A stretch of 38,958 nt of DNA from Gammaproteobacteria bacterium (GTDB lineage: Bacteria; Pseudomonadota; Gammaproteobacteria; Pseudomonadales; Pseudohongiellaceae), in NCBI GenBank assembly GCA_030645995.1, contig JAUSMU010000125.1, positions 1-38,958 on the forward strand, read 5' to 3'. Positions 7,924 through 16,319 of this stretch are shown here, piece after piece (the first letter of the stretch is position 1; every line of letters starts with the position of its first letter). The position numbers and the translations under genes were made by a program. Under the pieces are notes generated by a model. The model was not told where the DNA came from and ran no database searches. It saw only the letters and a program-made list of their open reading frames with translations.

Positions 7924-10025
7924 TCGCGGCACTGTTCGCCACCCGGCACCGGCTTCCGGAAGTACTGCAGTCAGAGCGGACGGAGTGCGGGCTTGCCTGC
8001 CTGTCCATGGTGGCGTCGTACTATGGCAAACATATCGATCTGAATACCTTGCGCCGGGACTATGCGGTGTCTGCACGCGGCGCGGGCTTGAATGACCTGT
8101 TGTCGATTGCCAATGCGCTGGGTCTGCAATCCCGGCCACTGCGCCTAGAATGCGACGAACTCGCTCAGCTGCAGTTGCCGGCAATTCTGCACTGGGACAT
8201 GCACCACTTCGTCGTCCTGCGCAGTGTGTCTGCCAAGGGCGTGGTTATTCATGATCCGGCGGTCGGCAGGCGCGAATATTCCCTGCGCGAGCTGGGTCGG
8301 CACTTCACGGGCGTCGCCATCGAGTGCGTGGCTGGCAGGGCTCTGGAGCCCGAGCGGCGGGAGCTGCGGTCGCGGCTGTTCGATCTGTTCAGTCGTTACC
8401 CCGGCTTCAATATGGCGGTCGCGCAGCTCTTCATTCTCTCCCTGCTTCTGCAGCTATCGTCGATCGGCACCGCGTTCTACCTGCAGCTGGTGATAGATGA
8501 GGGCATCACGAAGCTCGACGCCGATTTCCTTGCCATGCTCGCCCTCGGTTTCTTTCTGCTGGCACTGACCAGTGTGGGGATGAGCAGCGCCCGTGCCAGC
8601 GTGCAGCTGTATTTCTCCAATCAACTGGGCTTTCAGATGGCGGGCAACGTATTCCATCATCTGATCACGCTGCCCACGGAATTTTTCGGCAAGCGCCACG
8701 TCGGCGATCTGGTCTCCCGCTTCGGTTCCATTCGCGAAATCCGCAACATCCTGACGGAAGATCTGATTACCGTGGTGCTGGATGGGACACTCGCGTTGCT
8801 GACGCTGCTCGTCATGTTTTACTTCGACGCCGTGCTCGCGGCGGTGGTGCTGACGTTCGTCGTGCTGATAGCGACGCTGCGGCTGGCGATGATTCCGACG
8901 GTCAAATCACTCAGCGAACAGCGCATCGTGGCGGAAGCAAAGTCCAGCACCAGCTTGATGGAAAACATGCGCGCCATCGAGGTCATCAAATTTTATTGTC
9001 GAGAGCTGCCGCGCGCTCTGCTGTGGCGAAATCAGTATGCCGAGCAGGTCAACGCCAATGTGCAGCTGACACGGGTGATGATCCGGATCGATGCCGCGCA
9101 CGGTTTGTTGAGCGGTCTGGAGAATGTGCTGGTGATTTATCTGGCGGCGCTGGCGGTTCTGGAAGGTTCTCTGTCGCTGGGTTTTCTCACCGCGTTCATC
9201 GCCCTGAAGAGCAATTTTTCGTCGTCCATTCGTTCCTTCATCGAGAAACTGGTGCAGATCAGATTGCTGCGCCTGCAATTGGAACGGGTGTCTGACATTA
9301 CCTGCGCCCCACGCGAGTTCGACACGCTGTATCTGCCGAAATTGCGCGTGCCGGTGCAGGGGCGGCTGCAACTGGAAGGGCTGGAATATTGTTATCCGGG
9401 GTGTCGCATACCGGTCTTCCGGGAGGTCGATCTGGAGATCGCGCCGGGGGAGGTTGTCGCTATCACAGGCCCGTCCGGTGTCGGCAAGTCCACGCTGGTG
9501 AAGGTGATGGCGGGGCTGCTGTTGCCGACCTCAGGCGTTGTGCGCGTCGATGGTGTCGACATCCAGGCGTTTGGGCTAAGGCAGTTTCGCACCGCCTGCG
9601 CGGGAGTGCTGCAGAGCGACCAGCTGCTGTCGGGAACTCTGCAGGACAACATCACGCTGTTTGCCGACGAGGTGGATCAGGAGCGCCTGCGGCGGGCCTG
9701 TCGCATGGCGCAGATCGATGAGTTCATCGCCACCTTGCCGATGGGCTGCAACAGCCTGATCGGTGACATGGGCTCCATAATGTCTGCAGGACAGGGGCAG
9801 CGCGTGCTGCTGGCGCGGGCCTTCTATGCGCAGCCGCGCATTCTGTTTCTGGACGAAGCTACTGCCAACCTCGATCTACAGGTCGAGAGTGCAATTCTGA
9901 GGGAGATCCGTGCGCTACAGGTCACGACGGTCATGATCACCCACCGCACGGCACCGCTGGCGATTGCCGACACGGTGTTGTGCTTCAGCGAGGGGCGTCT
10001 GACGAGAAGCAGTGAGCGCCTATGA
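7920..10025 (+). CDS. Peptidase-containing ABC transporter (C39, CvaB-like)
   Basis: An inner-membrane exporter of 701 residues. Residues 1-130 form a C39 peptidase domain with all catalytic residues: Gln17, Cys23 (RTECGLACLSM), His96 (DMHHFVVL) and Asp112 (HDPA). Such domains cut peptide leaders after Gly-Gly-like sites during export. A six-helix ABC membrane domain follows (about 155-440), then the nucleotide-binding domain: Walker A GPSGVGKST (near 517), signature MSAGQGQR (near 620, departing from LSGGQ), Walker B ILFLDEATANLD, and H-loop MITHR. It starts at a GTG overlapping the previous stop (GTGA) and ends the operon. An intact protease predicts a double-glycine-type substrate, but no precursor gene was found nearby. 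Confidence 0.95.
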   Translation: MIAALFATRHRLPEVLQSERTECGLACLSMVASYYGKHIDLNTLRRDYAVSARGAGLNDLLSIANALGLQSRPLRLECDELAQLQLPAILHWDMHHFVVLRSVSAKGVVIHDPAVGRREYSLRELGRHFTGVAIECVAGRALEPERRELRSRLFDLFSRYPGFNMAVAQLFILSLLLQLSSIGTAFYLQLVIDEGITKLDADFLAMLALGFFLLALTSVGMSSARASVQLYFSNQLGFQMAGNVFHHLITLPTEFFGKRHVGDLVSRFGSIREIRNILTEDLITVVLDGTLALLTLLVMFYFDAVLAAVVLTFVVLIATLRLAMIPTVKSLSEQRIVAEAKSSTSLMENMRAIEVIKFYCRELPRALLWRNQYAEQVNANVQLTRVMIRIDAAHGLLSGLENVLVIYLAALAVLEGSLSLGFLTAFIALKSNFSSSIRSFIEKLVQIRLLRLQLERVSDITCAPREFDTLYLPKLRVPVQGRLQLEGLEYCYPGCRIPVFREVDLEIAPGEVVAITGPSGVGKSTLVKVMAGLLLPTSGVVRVDGVDIQAFGLRQFRTACAGVLQSDQLLSGTLQDNITLFADEVDQERLRRACRMAQIDEFIATLPMGCNSLIGDMGSIMSAGQGQRVLLARAFYAQPRILFLDEATANLDLQVESAILREIRALQVTTVMITHRTAPLAIADTVLCFSEGRLTRSSERL

Positions 10026-10062
10026 CCTCGATGACCCAGTAATCTCAAGAACCCCAATGACC

Positions 10063-10701
10063 TCAGCCCTGCGTCTCCTCGACAATCGTCGAGATGGTGT
10101 CCTGATCGTGCACCTGTTTCAGCGCGCCGGTGAAGATGTTGTAGTGCCAACCCTTCAGACACAGCGTGCCAGCCTCCACACGGCTGCGGATCCACGGGTA
10201 GGTCATCAGGTTGCGCAGCGAGTAGCCGACGGCGGCCTGCTCGCAGTGGTTGAAGGTGGCGTAGTCGTTGGGGTCGAGCGTATCCGGGTCGGCCAGGTTG
10301 GCCACCGGAGCGACGATGGACATCCAGCGGGCGATGAAGGTGTCCTGTGGCAGACGCTTGGATTCCATCACCAGCGAGCGGATGCCGCCACATCGGGAGT
10401 GGCCGAGCACGATGATCTCGGGCACTTCCAGCACGGTGATCGCGAATTCCAGCGCAGCGCTAGTGCCGTGGTAAGAACCCTCGATCTCGTAAGGGGGCAC
10501 CAGGTTGGCGACGTTGCGGATGACGAACAGCTCGCCGGGAGCGGTATCGAATATCAGGGCGGGTTCCATGCGGGCGTCACAGCAGGTAATCAGCACGTGA
10601 TTGGGGCGCTGCTGCTCCGCCAGTTGCCGCAATTTTTCCCTGTTCTCGGCAAAATAGCCGTTCTTGAAGCGCTGATAACCAGCGAGAAGTTTGTCGCTCA
10701 T
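10063..10701 (-). CDS. Beta-class carbonic anhydrase
   Basis: Interconverts CO2 and bicarbonate in the cytoplasm. The 212-residue length is typical for the bacterial beta class. Zinc ligands and dyad are all present: Cys40, Asp42 and Arg44 in CCDARMEP, then His101 and Cys104 in GHSRCGG. Further family motifs are VIRNVANLVPPYE and SLEFA-like SAALEFAITVL. ATG 10701 is chosen because homology to the family begins there; the frame is open to 10800 but that part overlaps the next gene's end. No strong ribosome site is seen, and a small inverted repeat (10703-10716) abuts the start. It is convergent with the ABC exporter gene. Confidence 0.95.
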   Translation of the reverse strand: MSDKLLAGYQRFKNGYFAENREKLRQLAEQQRPNHVLITCCDARMEPALIFDTAPGELFVIRNVANLVPPYEIEGSYHGTSAALEFAITVLEVPEIIVLGHSRCGGIRSLVMESKRLPQDTFIARWMSIVAPVANLADPDTLDPNDYATFNHCEQAAVGYSLRNLMTYPWIRSRVEAGTLCLKGWHYNIFTGALKQVHDQDTISTIVEETQG

Positions 10702-10702
10702 A

Positions 10703-10716
10703 ACTTGATACCAAGT
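10703..10716. promoter_or_regulatory. Inverted repeat abutting the carbonic anhydrase start
   Basis: ACTTG-ATAC-CAAGT has perfect 5-base arms and ends one base before the ATG of the carbonic anhydrase. It could be an operator or a small RNA hairpin over the ribosome site. Such short repeats can also arise by chance. Confidence 0.25.
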
Positions 10717-10741
10717 GCTGTGTGCTCCCACAGGGGAATTA

Positions 10742-11851
10742 TTACTCCGGCAGGATGCGGATGATGCCATCACCCTCGGTGGCGACGTAGATATAGCCAT
10801 CCGGGCCCTGCTTGATGTTGCGTACGCGGCCGATACCGGGGAACACGTTCTCGCTGGCCACCACGTTGTTGCCGTCCAGCACCAGATGCACCATGTAGCG
10901 GAATTTCAGTGAACCCACCAGCAGGTGGCCCTTCAGGTCCGGTCCGTAGTTGTCACTGGTGATGAAGGCCATGCCGGACGGCGCGATCGATGGGTCCCAG
11001 TAGAAAATGGGCTGTTCGATGCCTTCGCGGCTGGTCGCCACAGCCAGGGGCTGGCCGTTGTAGTCGATGCCGTAGCCGACGATCGGCCAGCCATAGTTCT
11101 TGCCCGGCTGGATGATGTTGATCTCGTCACCGCCCATCGGGCCGTGTTCGTGTTCCCACACCTGACCGGTGGTCGGGTGAAGGGTCAGGCCCTGCGGGTT
11201 GCGGTGGCCGTGCGAGTACACGGCTGTCTTGGCGCCGGGCGTGTTGACGAAGGGGTTGTCGGCCGGAATGCGGCCGTCGTCGTGCAGGCGGTAGATCTTG
11301 CCGCCGTCGCGGTCCAGCTGCTGGGCGTTTTCGAAGTGCGCGCCGCGCTCGCCGATGGAGAAGAACAGGTAGCCATCGTTATCGAAGACGATGCGGCTGC
11401 CGTAGTGCGCACCGCGCTCGGTGTTGCCCTCGCCCTTGTAGAGCACCTGCTGCTCGACCAGGCTGTCGCCCTGCAGTTTGGCGCGCATGATCGCCGTGTG
11501 GCTGCCGGTACCGCCGCCTTCCATGCTGGAATAGGTGATGTAGATCCAGCCATTGTTGGCATAGTCCGGGTGCAGCGCGATGTCGAGCAGGCCGCCTTGA
11601 CCGTTCACATGCACTTCCGGAACGCCGCCCAGCGGAGCGCTAAGCGTGCCTTCATGGACACGGTAGAGCTGGCCGCCACGGTTGGTGACGAGCATGTCGC
11701 CGTCGGGCAGCCAGGTCATGCCCCAGGGCACGTCGATGCCTTCCACGACCTTCTCGGTGCGGAAGCCGGGTTGATTCTGGGCGATGGCGGCACTGAAGGG
11801 AATGGCGACCGCCAACAGTATCGCAGTCAGACAGCTCGTCAGAGTTTTCAT
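10742..11851 (-). CDS. PQQ-dependent aldose sugar dehydrogenase (YliI-like), periplasmic
   Basis: A 369-residue soluble-type quinoprotein of the glucose/sorbosone dehydrogenase beta-propeller family, expected to oxidise aldose sugars with PQQ in the periplasm. A Sec signal peptide (MKTLTSCLTAILLAVAIPFSAAIAQ) is cut after AIA. Family motifs: VPWGMTWLPDGDMLVTNR, GGLLDIALHPDY, GERGAHFENAQ, HGHRNPQGLTLHP (with the catalytic-type His), WEHEHGPMGGDEINI and NYGWPIVGYG. AGGAA lies upstream of the ATG. It sits 40 bases upstream of the carbonic anhydrase gene in the same direction, but no common role is evident. PQQ biosynthesis genes are not in the window. Confidence 0.9.
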   Translation of the reverse strand: MKTLTSCLTAILLAVAIPFSAAIAQNQPGFRTEKVVEGIDVPWGMTWLPDGDMLVTNRGGQLYRVHEGTLSAPLGGVPEVHVNGQGGLLDIALHPDYANNGWIYITYSSMEGGGTGSHTAIMRAKLQGDSLVEQQVLYKGEGNTERGAHYGSRIVFDNDGYLFFSIGERGAHFENAQQLDRDGGKIYRLHDDGRIPADNPFVNTPGAKTAVYSHGHRNPQGLTLHPTTGQVWEHEHGPMGGDEINIIQPGKNYGWPIVGYGIDYNGQPLAVATSREGIEQPIFYWDPSIAPSGMAFITSDNYGPDLKGHLLVGSLKFRYMVHLVLDGNNVVASENVFPGIGRVRNIKQGPDGYIYVATEGDGIIRILPE

Positions 11852-11954
11852 GTCGGGTTCCTGGATTTATCGAGTGTATATGCCGATGGGCATTGTATCC
11901 AAAGCCGTCTGGGCTGGCAGCAACAAACTTGTGTGCCTCTGTGCCTTGTGCCTT

Positions 11955-12054
11955 GTGGGAGCGTACCCAGAGGGCATAAAGGCCTGCCCGCGATTGCTCT
12001 GGTGCGAGACCCCAATCGCGAGCAGGCCTTTATGCCCTTTGGGTACGCTCCCAC
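11955..12054. repeat. Long REP-like inverted pair
   Basis: Two 42-base arms (11955-11996 and 12013-12054) are reverse complements with only two mismatches, around a 16-base loop. Each arm begins GTGGGAGCGTACCC, contains GGGCATAAAGGCC, and ends in GCGATTG. The pair lies in the 235-base spacer between two minus-strand genes, where it could end or stabilise transcripts. The remainder of the spacer shows no clear feature. Confidence 0.9.
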
Positions 12055-12086
12055 ACTCTTCATATTTGCAGTGTTGCGACATCCTT

Positions 12087-13067
12087 TCAGCAAGGAGTGA
12101 GCAGCGGTCGCCCCGCGAAATATGCCGCCAGATTGTCCAGCACCAGCTGTCCCATGGCGCGCCGCGTCTCCACGGTAGCACTGCCGATGTGCGGAAACAG
12201 CACCACGTTCGACATGCCGAGCAGGGCCTCGGGGACGCGCGGTTCACTGGCGTAGACATCGAGGCCCGCACCGGCAATCACGCCCTGTTGCAATGCGGCG
12301 ACGAGGTCCGCCTCGTCTACGCTGCTGCCACGGCCGACATTGATGAAGATGCCCTGCGGGCCCAGCTGACGAAACACCTCCATGTTGAGCATCTTGCTGG
12401 TGGCCGCGCCACCGGGGAGCATGCACAGGAGGATGTCACTGGTCTGCGCCAGCGCCGGGAGAGACTCGCAGTAGCGCCAGGGCAGGGGTTTCGGCTGGCG
12501 GTTGTGGTAGGCGATCTGCATCTTGAAGGCGGCGGCGCGATTGGCGATCTCTTCGCCGATGGCGCCCAGGCCGACGATGCCGAGGGTCTTGCCAGCCAGG
12601 CTGCTGGAGAACGGGAACGGCGCCTGCAGCCAGTGGCCGTCACGCACATGGCGGTCGGCATTGATCAGGTTGCGCGAGGTGGCCAGCACCAAGGCCATGG
12701 CGAGGTCTGCCACGGCGTCGTTGAGCACGCCGGGAGTGTTGGTCACGTGGATGCCGCGTGCGCGGGTGATGCCGAAGTCGATGCCGTCGGTGCCGACGCC
12801 AAAGCAGCTGATGAGCCGCAGCTTTGGCAGTTGATAGATCAGCGGATTGGTCGCCCAGGACGCAGTGGCCACGGCCTCGCAAACCGGTGCTAGGCGGGCG
12901 ATCAGCGCCTGCTGTTCCTGCGGGTTTTCCAGCAGCCAGAGCTTGTGAGTCTGATATTGCTCATCCAGCTTCGCCAGCGTCTCCGGATGGAAGCTGTTGG
13001 CGACCAGCAGCGGCGGTTTCCGGGCAGCTTGTTGCGGGGCGTGTTGTTGGGTGTCTGGTGTCGTCAT
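12087..13067 (-). CDS. D-2-hydroxyacid dehydrogenase (glyoxylate/hydroxypyruvate reductase type)
   Basis: A 326-residue NAD(P)-dependent dehydrogenase acting on 2-hydroxy or 2-keto acids. The substrate-binding domain contains LRLISCFGVGTDGID. The Rossmann domain has the GxGxxG motif TLGIVGLGAIG. Catalytic residues are Arg in INVGRGSSVDE, Glu in ASEPRVPE and His in LFPHIGSATVETR. The residues fit the glyoxylate/hydroxypyruvate reductase group; exact substrate cannot be read. ATG 13067 is chosen because family homology begins soon after; the frame runs open to 13442, but that extension lies across the divergent copC gene and is rejected. It is divergent from copC. Confidence 0.92.
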   Translation of the reverse strand: MTTPDTQQHAPQQAARKPPLLVANSFHPETLAKLDEQYQTHKLWLLENPQEQQALIARLAPVCEAVATASWATNPLIYQLPKLRLISCFGVGTDGIDFGITRARGIHVTNTPGVLNDAVADLAMALVLATSRNLINADRHVRDGHWLQAPFPFSSSLAGKTLGIVGLGAIGEEIANRAAAFKMQIAYHNRQPKPLPWRYCESLPALAQTSDILLCMLPGGAATSKMLNMEVFRQLGPQGIFINVGRGSSVDEADLVAALQQGVIAGAGLDVYASEPRVPEALLGMSNVVLFPHIGSATVETRRAMGQLVLDNLAAYFAGRPLLTPC

Positions 13068-13203
13068 GGCGGCGATTCTAGCACGCTCTTTGCGACAATC
13101 TGCCGCAGTTTGTGGCTCGGCAATCGAGAAGGATTCGTATACACTGGCTCGCAGATGGACACAAAAGACAGACACCGAACCCAACGAAGACCGAGGTGAC
13201 ACC

Positions 13204-13617
13204 ATGAAGAGATTTACCCTGTTGCAGGGCCTGGCCGCTGCACTGCTGATGCTGGTCATGAACAGCACAGCATTCGCCCACAGTGCGATGAGCAGCTCTG
13301 TTCCCGGCAACGGCCAGACTGTGTCGACTCCGGAGATGTTGATGATGCATTTCAACGGCAACGTGCGGCTGGTGCGCCTGACCGTGACCGGTGACAGCGG
13401 CGTCGTCGATGTCGGTTTCGTCCCCGTTGCTGAAGCCAACATGATGTTCCATGTGCCGATGCCGCCCCTGGTCGCCGGTGCTTACCGCGTCAACTGGACA
13501 GTGATCGGTGAAGACGGCCACTCCGTCAGCGAAGACTTCCGCTTCACCGTGGACCCCAATGCCCCTGCAGCCGTCATGACTGAACACGGCGCCGGTGGCG
13601 GAGACCACGTACACTGA
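13204..13617 (+). CDS. copC: CopC-domain periplasmic copper-binding protein
   Basis: A 137-residue periplasmic protein. A Sec signal peptide ends at AFA, so the mature protein starts with His (HSAMSSSVPGNGQTV), the N-terminal copper ligand of CopC. Other conserved elements are FNGNVRL, PLVAGAYRVNWTVIGEDGHSVSEDF (His copper ligand in DGHSVS) and F-T-V at the C-terminal strand. A short His-bearing tail (HGAGGGDHVH) may add metal affinity. GAGGTGA precedes the ATG. Its stop overlaps the copD start by one base, so the two are co-translated. Known CopC proteins bind Cu and hand it to CopD. Confidence 0.92.
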   Translation: MKRFTLLQGLAAALLMLVMNSTAFAHSAMSSSVPGNGQTVSTPEMLMMHFNGNVRLVRLTVTGDSGVVDVGFVPVAEANMMFHVPMPPLVAGAYRVNWTVIGEDGHSVSEDFRFTVDPNAPAAVMTEHGAGGGDHVH

Positions 13618-14525
13618 TGCCGTTTGCCGCCGGTCCCTGGGAGCTGGCCATCGTACTCGCCAAGGTGCTGAGTTACGCGGGCCTCGCCAGCCTCACCGGC
13701 GGTTTTCTGATTTTCTGGCTGGGCAGTGAAAGCACTGCCTCTCGCCGCCATCTCCTCAATTTCATGCTACTGGCCAGTGTGGTCGGCGCTCTTTCTGTCG
13801 TGGTGTTTTTCCTGCTGCAGGTCGGCATCGTCAACCAGAACGGCATCGCGGGCATGTTCGACAGCTTCATGGCAGGGCTGGTGCTGCAGTCACCGATCGG
13901 TTATGGCAGTGGCTTGAAGCTGGCCGGCTTCTTGGTGGCTGCCGTTGCGCTGTGGCTGTCCAGGCCGACTCTGCTGTCCACGCAGGATGCGGTGAGATTC
14001 CCAACCGTGCTGAACGTCGGCGCGCCGCTGGCGATCGCCTTGTTTGCAGCCTCTTTTGCCGTGCTCGGCCACGTCGCGAGCCTCGGCGTGCTGGCCTGGG
14101 CCGCCATCGCCGTGCATATCTGTGCCATGGGACTGTGGATTGGCGCGCTGTATCCGCTGCACACGCTTTGCCAGCGCGAACCGGCCGCAACGCTGCAGCC
14201 GCTACTGCACACCTTCGGTCAGATCGGCTGGGTGCTGATTGGCAGCCTGCTCGTGGCGGGAACGTACCTGCTGACGCAACTGCTGGCGACGCCCGCAGAT
14301 CTCATCAGTAAACCGTATGGTTTTCTGCTGATCGCTAAACTGTTGCTGGTCCTCTGCCTGCTGGGCTTGGCCGCGCTCAACAAATTCCGCCTGGTGTCGG
14401 CAATGGCGAATGCCGGGGCTGGCGCCCTGCAACGCTCCATTCGCGGGGAGCTGGTTCTTGCCCTGCTGATTCTTTTGCTGACCGCCTGTCTGACCACTTT
14501 CACCGGGCCGACGCATCTGCCGTAG
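13617..14525 (+). CDS. copD: CopD family copper import membrane protein
   Basis: A 302-residue inner-membrane protein with about eight hydrophobic segments, starting at the overlap TGATG with copC. Family features include the opening LAKVLSYAGLASLTGGFLIFW, mid-segment HVASLGVLAWAAIAVHICAMGLWIGALYPL with conserved His and Trp, and LIAKLLLVLCLLGLAALNKFRL near the end. CopD is thought to move copper from periplasmic CopC into the cytoplasm. The pairing copC-copD supports the assignment. No copper sensor gene is adjacent. Confidence 0.9.
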   Translation: MPFAAGPWELAIVLAKVLSYAGLASLTGGFLIFWLGSESTASRRHLLNFMLLASVVGALSVVVFFLLQVGIVNQNGIAGMFDSFMAGLVLQSPIGYGSGLKLAGFLVAAVALWLSRPTLLSTQDAVRFPTVLNVGAPLAIALFAASFAVLGHVASLGVLAWAAIAVHICAMGLWIGALYPLHTLCQREPAATLQPLLHTFGQIGWVLIGSLLVAGTYLLTQLLATPADLISKPYGFLLIAKLLLVLCLLGLAALNKFRLVSAMANAGAGALQRSIRGELVLALLILLLTACLTTFTGPTHLP

Positions 14526-14576
14526 TGAAGGCAGGGCAATAGCCACACAGCGACGCGTCCCGCATTTTTGGAATCA

Positions 14577-14597
14577 TTTGCAAAAAAATTTTGTAAA
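14577..14597. promoter_or_regulatory. AT-rich imperfect palindrome upstream of the Na/Pi cotransporter
   Basis: TTTGCAAAA and TTTTGTAAA flank AAA, matching 8 of 9 paired positions. It overlaps a weak promoter-like pair (TTGTAA 14591-14596, TAGACT 14614-14619, spacing 17). If that promoter is real, transcription would start at the ATG and the mRNA would be nearly leaderless. No Pho box was recognised. Confidence 0.3.
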
Positions 14598-14627
14598 ACA
14601 TCAAGGGTTTGAATAGACTTTCAAGCA

Positions 14628-16289
14628 ATGAGCGACTTTGAAATTCTATATACCGCCGTCGGTGGTCTGGGGCTGTTTTTCCTGGGCCTGAAACTCTTGT
14701 CGAGCGCGTTGCAATCCAGTGGCGGCGATATCATTCGCAACATCCTGGCCACCGCGAGTGGCAATCGGGTGATGGCGCTCCTCGCCGGTCTCGGCATCAC
14801 CGCGTTCGTACAATCCAGCAGTATATCCACGGTGATGACAGTCGGTCTGGTCAACGCCGGCGTGCTCGAACTTAAATACTCCCTCGCAGTCATTCTCGGC
14901 TCCAACATCGGGGCGACGATTTCCGGCTGGATACTCGCGCTCGATCTCGGCAGATACGGTCTGCTGCTGATCGCGGTCGGCGCTTATCCGATGCTGGCAG
15001 GTAACAGCAATGGCGTGGTGGCCGCAGGCAAGGGTCTGCTGGCGCTGGGATTGTTGTTTACCGCTCTCGATTTCATGAGTGTGGCATTCGAGCCCTTGCG
15101 ACAGCATCAAGGCTTCCTCGCTTACATGCATCTCATCGATGCGGAATCCTTCGGTACGCTGCTCGCTTGTGTGATCCTTGGCGTCCTTCTCACCATGCTG
15201 ATCCGCAACAGCACCGCGATGCTGGCGATCACATTGACGCTGGCGACCACGGGCGTTATCGATTTCAACACGTCGCTTGGCCTGATTATTGGTATGAATC
15301 TCGGCGCAGCCCTGATCGCGCAGATGGCCGCGCGTGAAGCCAGCACCTCGGCCCTGCGGGTTGCGCGCGCCAACGTCCTGTTCAATGTACTTGGAGCGCT
15401 GCTCGCGATCGTGTTGTTCCCGCTGTTCATCGATCTGGTGGATGCGCTGGTGGCGGGCGATCCGGATATGCAACTGCTGTCAGGTGAGCGATCCAACATC
15501 GCCTGGCATATCGCCATGGCGCACACGATATTCAACCTGCTCGTTGCTCTGGTGTGGATGCCACTGCTCGACTATCTGACGAAACTGTTGGAGTGGCTGA
15601 TCCCACAACAGGTCGACGCAGAGGTCCACAGGGTCAAGTATCTGAATCAGCGCGCGACGCTGGCGCCCGAGGTCGCGCTGCAGCAGGCTGATCTGGAAAT
15701 GGACAACCTCATCGAGATCACCCGCCAGATGTTCAACCTGACGCGCACTTACGCGACAGGGGAGAAGGCCGACAAGGAGTGCTTCGACCGCATCTATGCG
15801 TATGAGGATGTCACGGATTCCATCGAGGAGGAGATGATTACCTTCATCACCAAGGTGCTGGCCACGTCGGTTACACAGGCCCAGTCGTCGCGCGCCTATG
15901 GTCTTATCCGCATGGCCGATGAGCTGGAGAGCATTGCCGACTGTCTGGAGTCTTTCTGCATCTACCGCACCCGCCTCTTCAAACAACATGAGACGCTGAG
16001 TGCAGATGCGTGGAACGACCTCATGGCCTATTTCAACGATGTCGATTCATTTGTGGGACGCGTGGTCGGCGCACGTCGCAAGCGCGCGGACTCCACCCGC
16101 ATCACCCACCTGATGGAGGAAGGCAAACGCCTGAACCGGATGGCGAACACCATGCGGGATCGGCATCTGGAGAGACTCAGGGATGGCACCTGCATGGCCC
16201 TGCCCGCGCAGACCTACAGCGACATGTTTGTGTCCATGCGCCGCATCAAGAACCACGCGATCAATATCCTCGAAACCTACGCCAACTGA
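14628..16289 (+). CDS. Na+/phosphate cotransporter (NptA/PNaS family) with PhoU-like C-terminus
   Basis: A 553-residue membrane transporter importing phosphate with sodium. The family's two inverted transport repeats are visible; the first has ITAFVQSSSISTVMTVGLVNAG and ILGSNIGATISGW, the second NSTAMLAITLTLATTGVI and GMNLGAALIAQMA. Membrane helices occupy roughly residues 1-330. The remainder (about 345-550) is a soluble helical PhoU-like domain (RQMFNLTRTYATGEKADKE, RMADELESIADCLES, MRRIKNHAINILE). The protein start MSDFEILYTAVGGLGLFFLGL is typical. No clear ribosome site precedes the ATG. It follows copD by about 100 bases and may have its own promoter. Confidence 0.92.
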   Translation: MSDFEILYTAVGGLGLFFLGLKLLSSALQSSGGDIIRNILATASGNRVMALLAGLGITAFVQSSSISTVMTVGLVNAGVLELKYSLAVILGSNIGATISGWILALDLGRYGLLLIAVGAYPMLAGNSNGVVAAGKGLLALGLLFTALDFMSVAFEPLRQHQGFLAYMHLIDAESFGTLLACVILGVLLTMLIRNSTAMLAITLTLATTGVIDFNTSLGLIIGMNLGAALIAQMAAREASTSALRVARANVLFNVLGALLAIVLFPLFIDLVDALVAGDPDMQLLSGERSNIAWHIAMAHTIFNLLVALVWMPLLDYLTKLLEWLIPQQVDAEVHRVKYLNQRATLAPEVALQQADLEMDNLIEITRQMFNLTRTYATGEKADKECFDRIYAYEDVTDSIEEEMITFITKVLATSVTQAQSSRAYGLIRMADELESIADCLESFCIYRTRLFKQHETLSADAWNDLMAYFNDVDSFVGRVVGARRKRADSTRITHLMEEGKRLNRMANTMRDRHLERLRDGTCMALPAQTYSDMFVSMRRIKNHAINILETYAN

Positions 16290-16319
16290 GCCAACTGACC
16301 CCAAATTTCACAGTCACAC

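Noticed and set aside
11955-12054. CRISPR array
   Set aside because: The repeats are inverted pairs at scattered, irregular spacings, not direct repeats with even spacers.
10925-12100. Long open frame opposite the sugar dehydrogenase gene
   Set aside because: It mirrors a well-recognised coding gene, has Val/Ala/Asp-biased shadow composition, and runs into REP sequence.
12997-13203. Upstream extension of the copC frame
   Set aside because: The CopC signal peptide starts at ATG 13204 with a good ribosome site; the upstream part overlaps the divergent dehydrogenase gene's start.
13068-13442. N-terminal extension of the D-2-hydroxyacid dehydrogenase
   Set aside because: This stretch is antisense to copC and its promoter region, and homology to the family begins after 13067.
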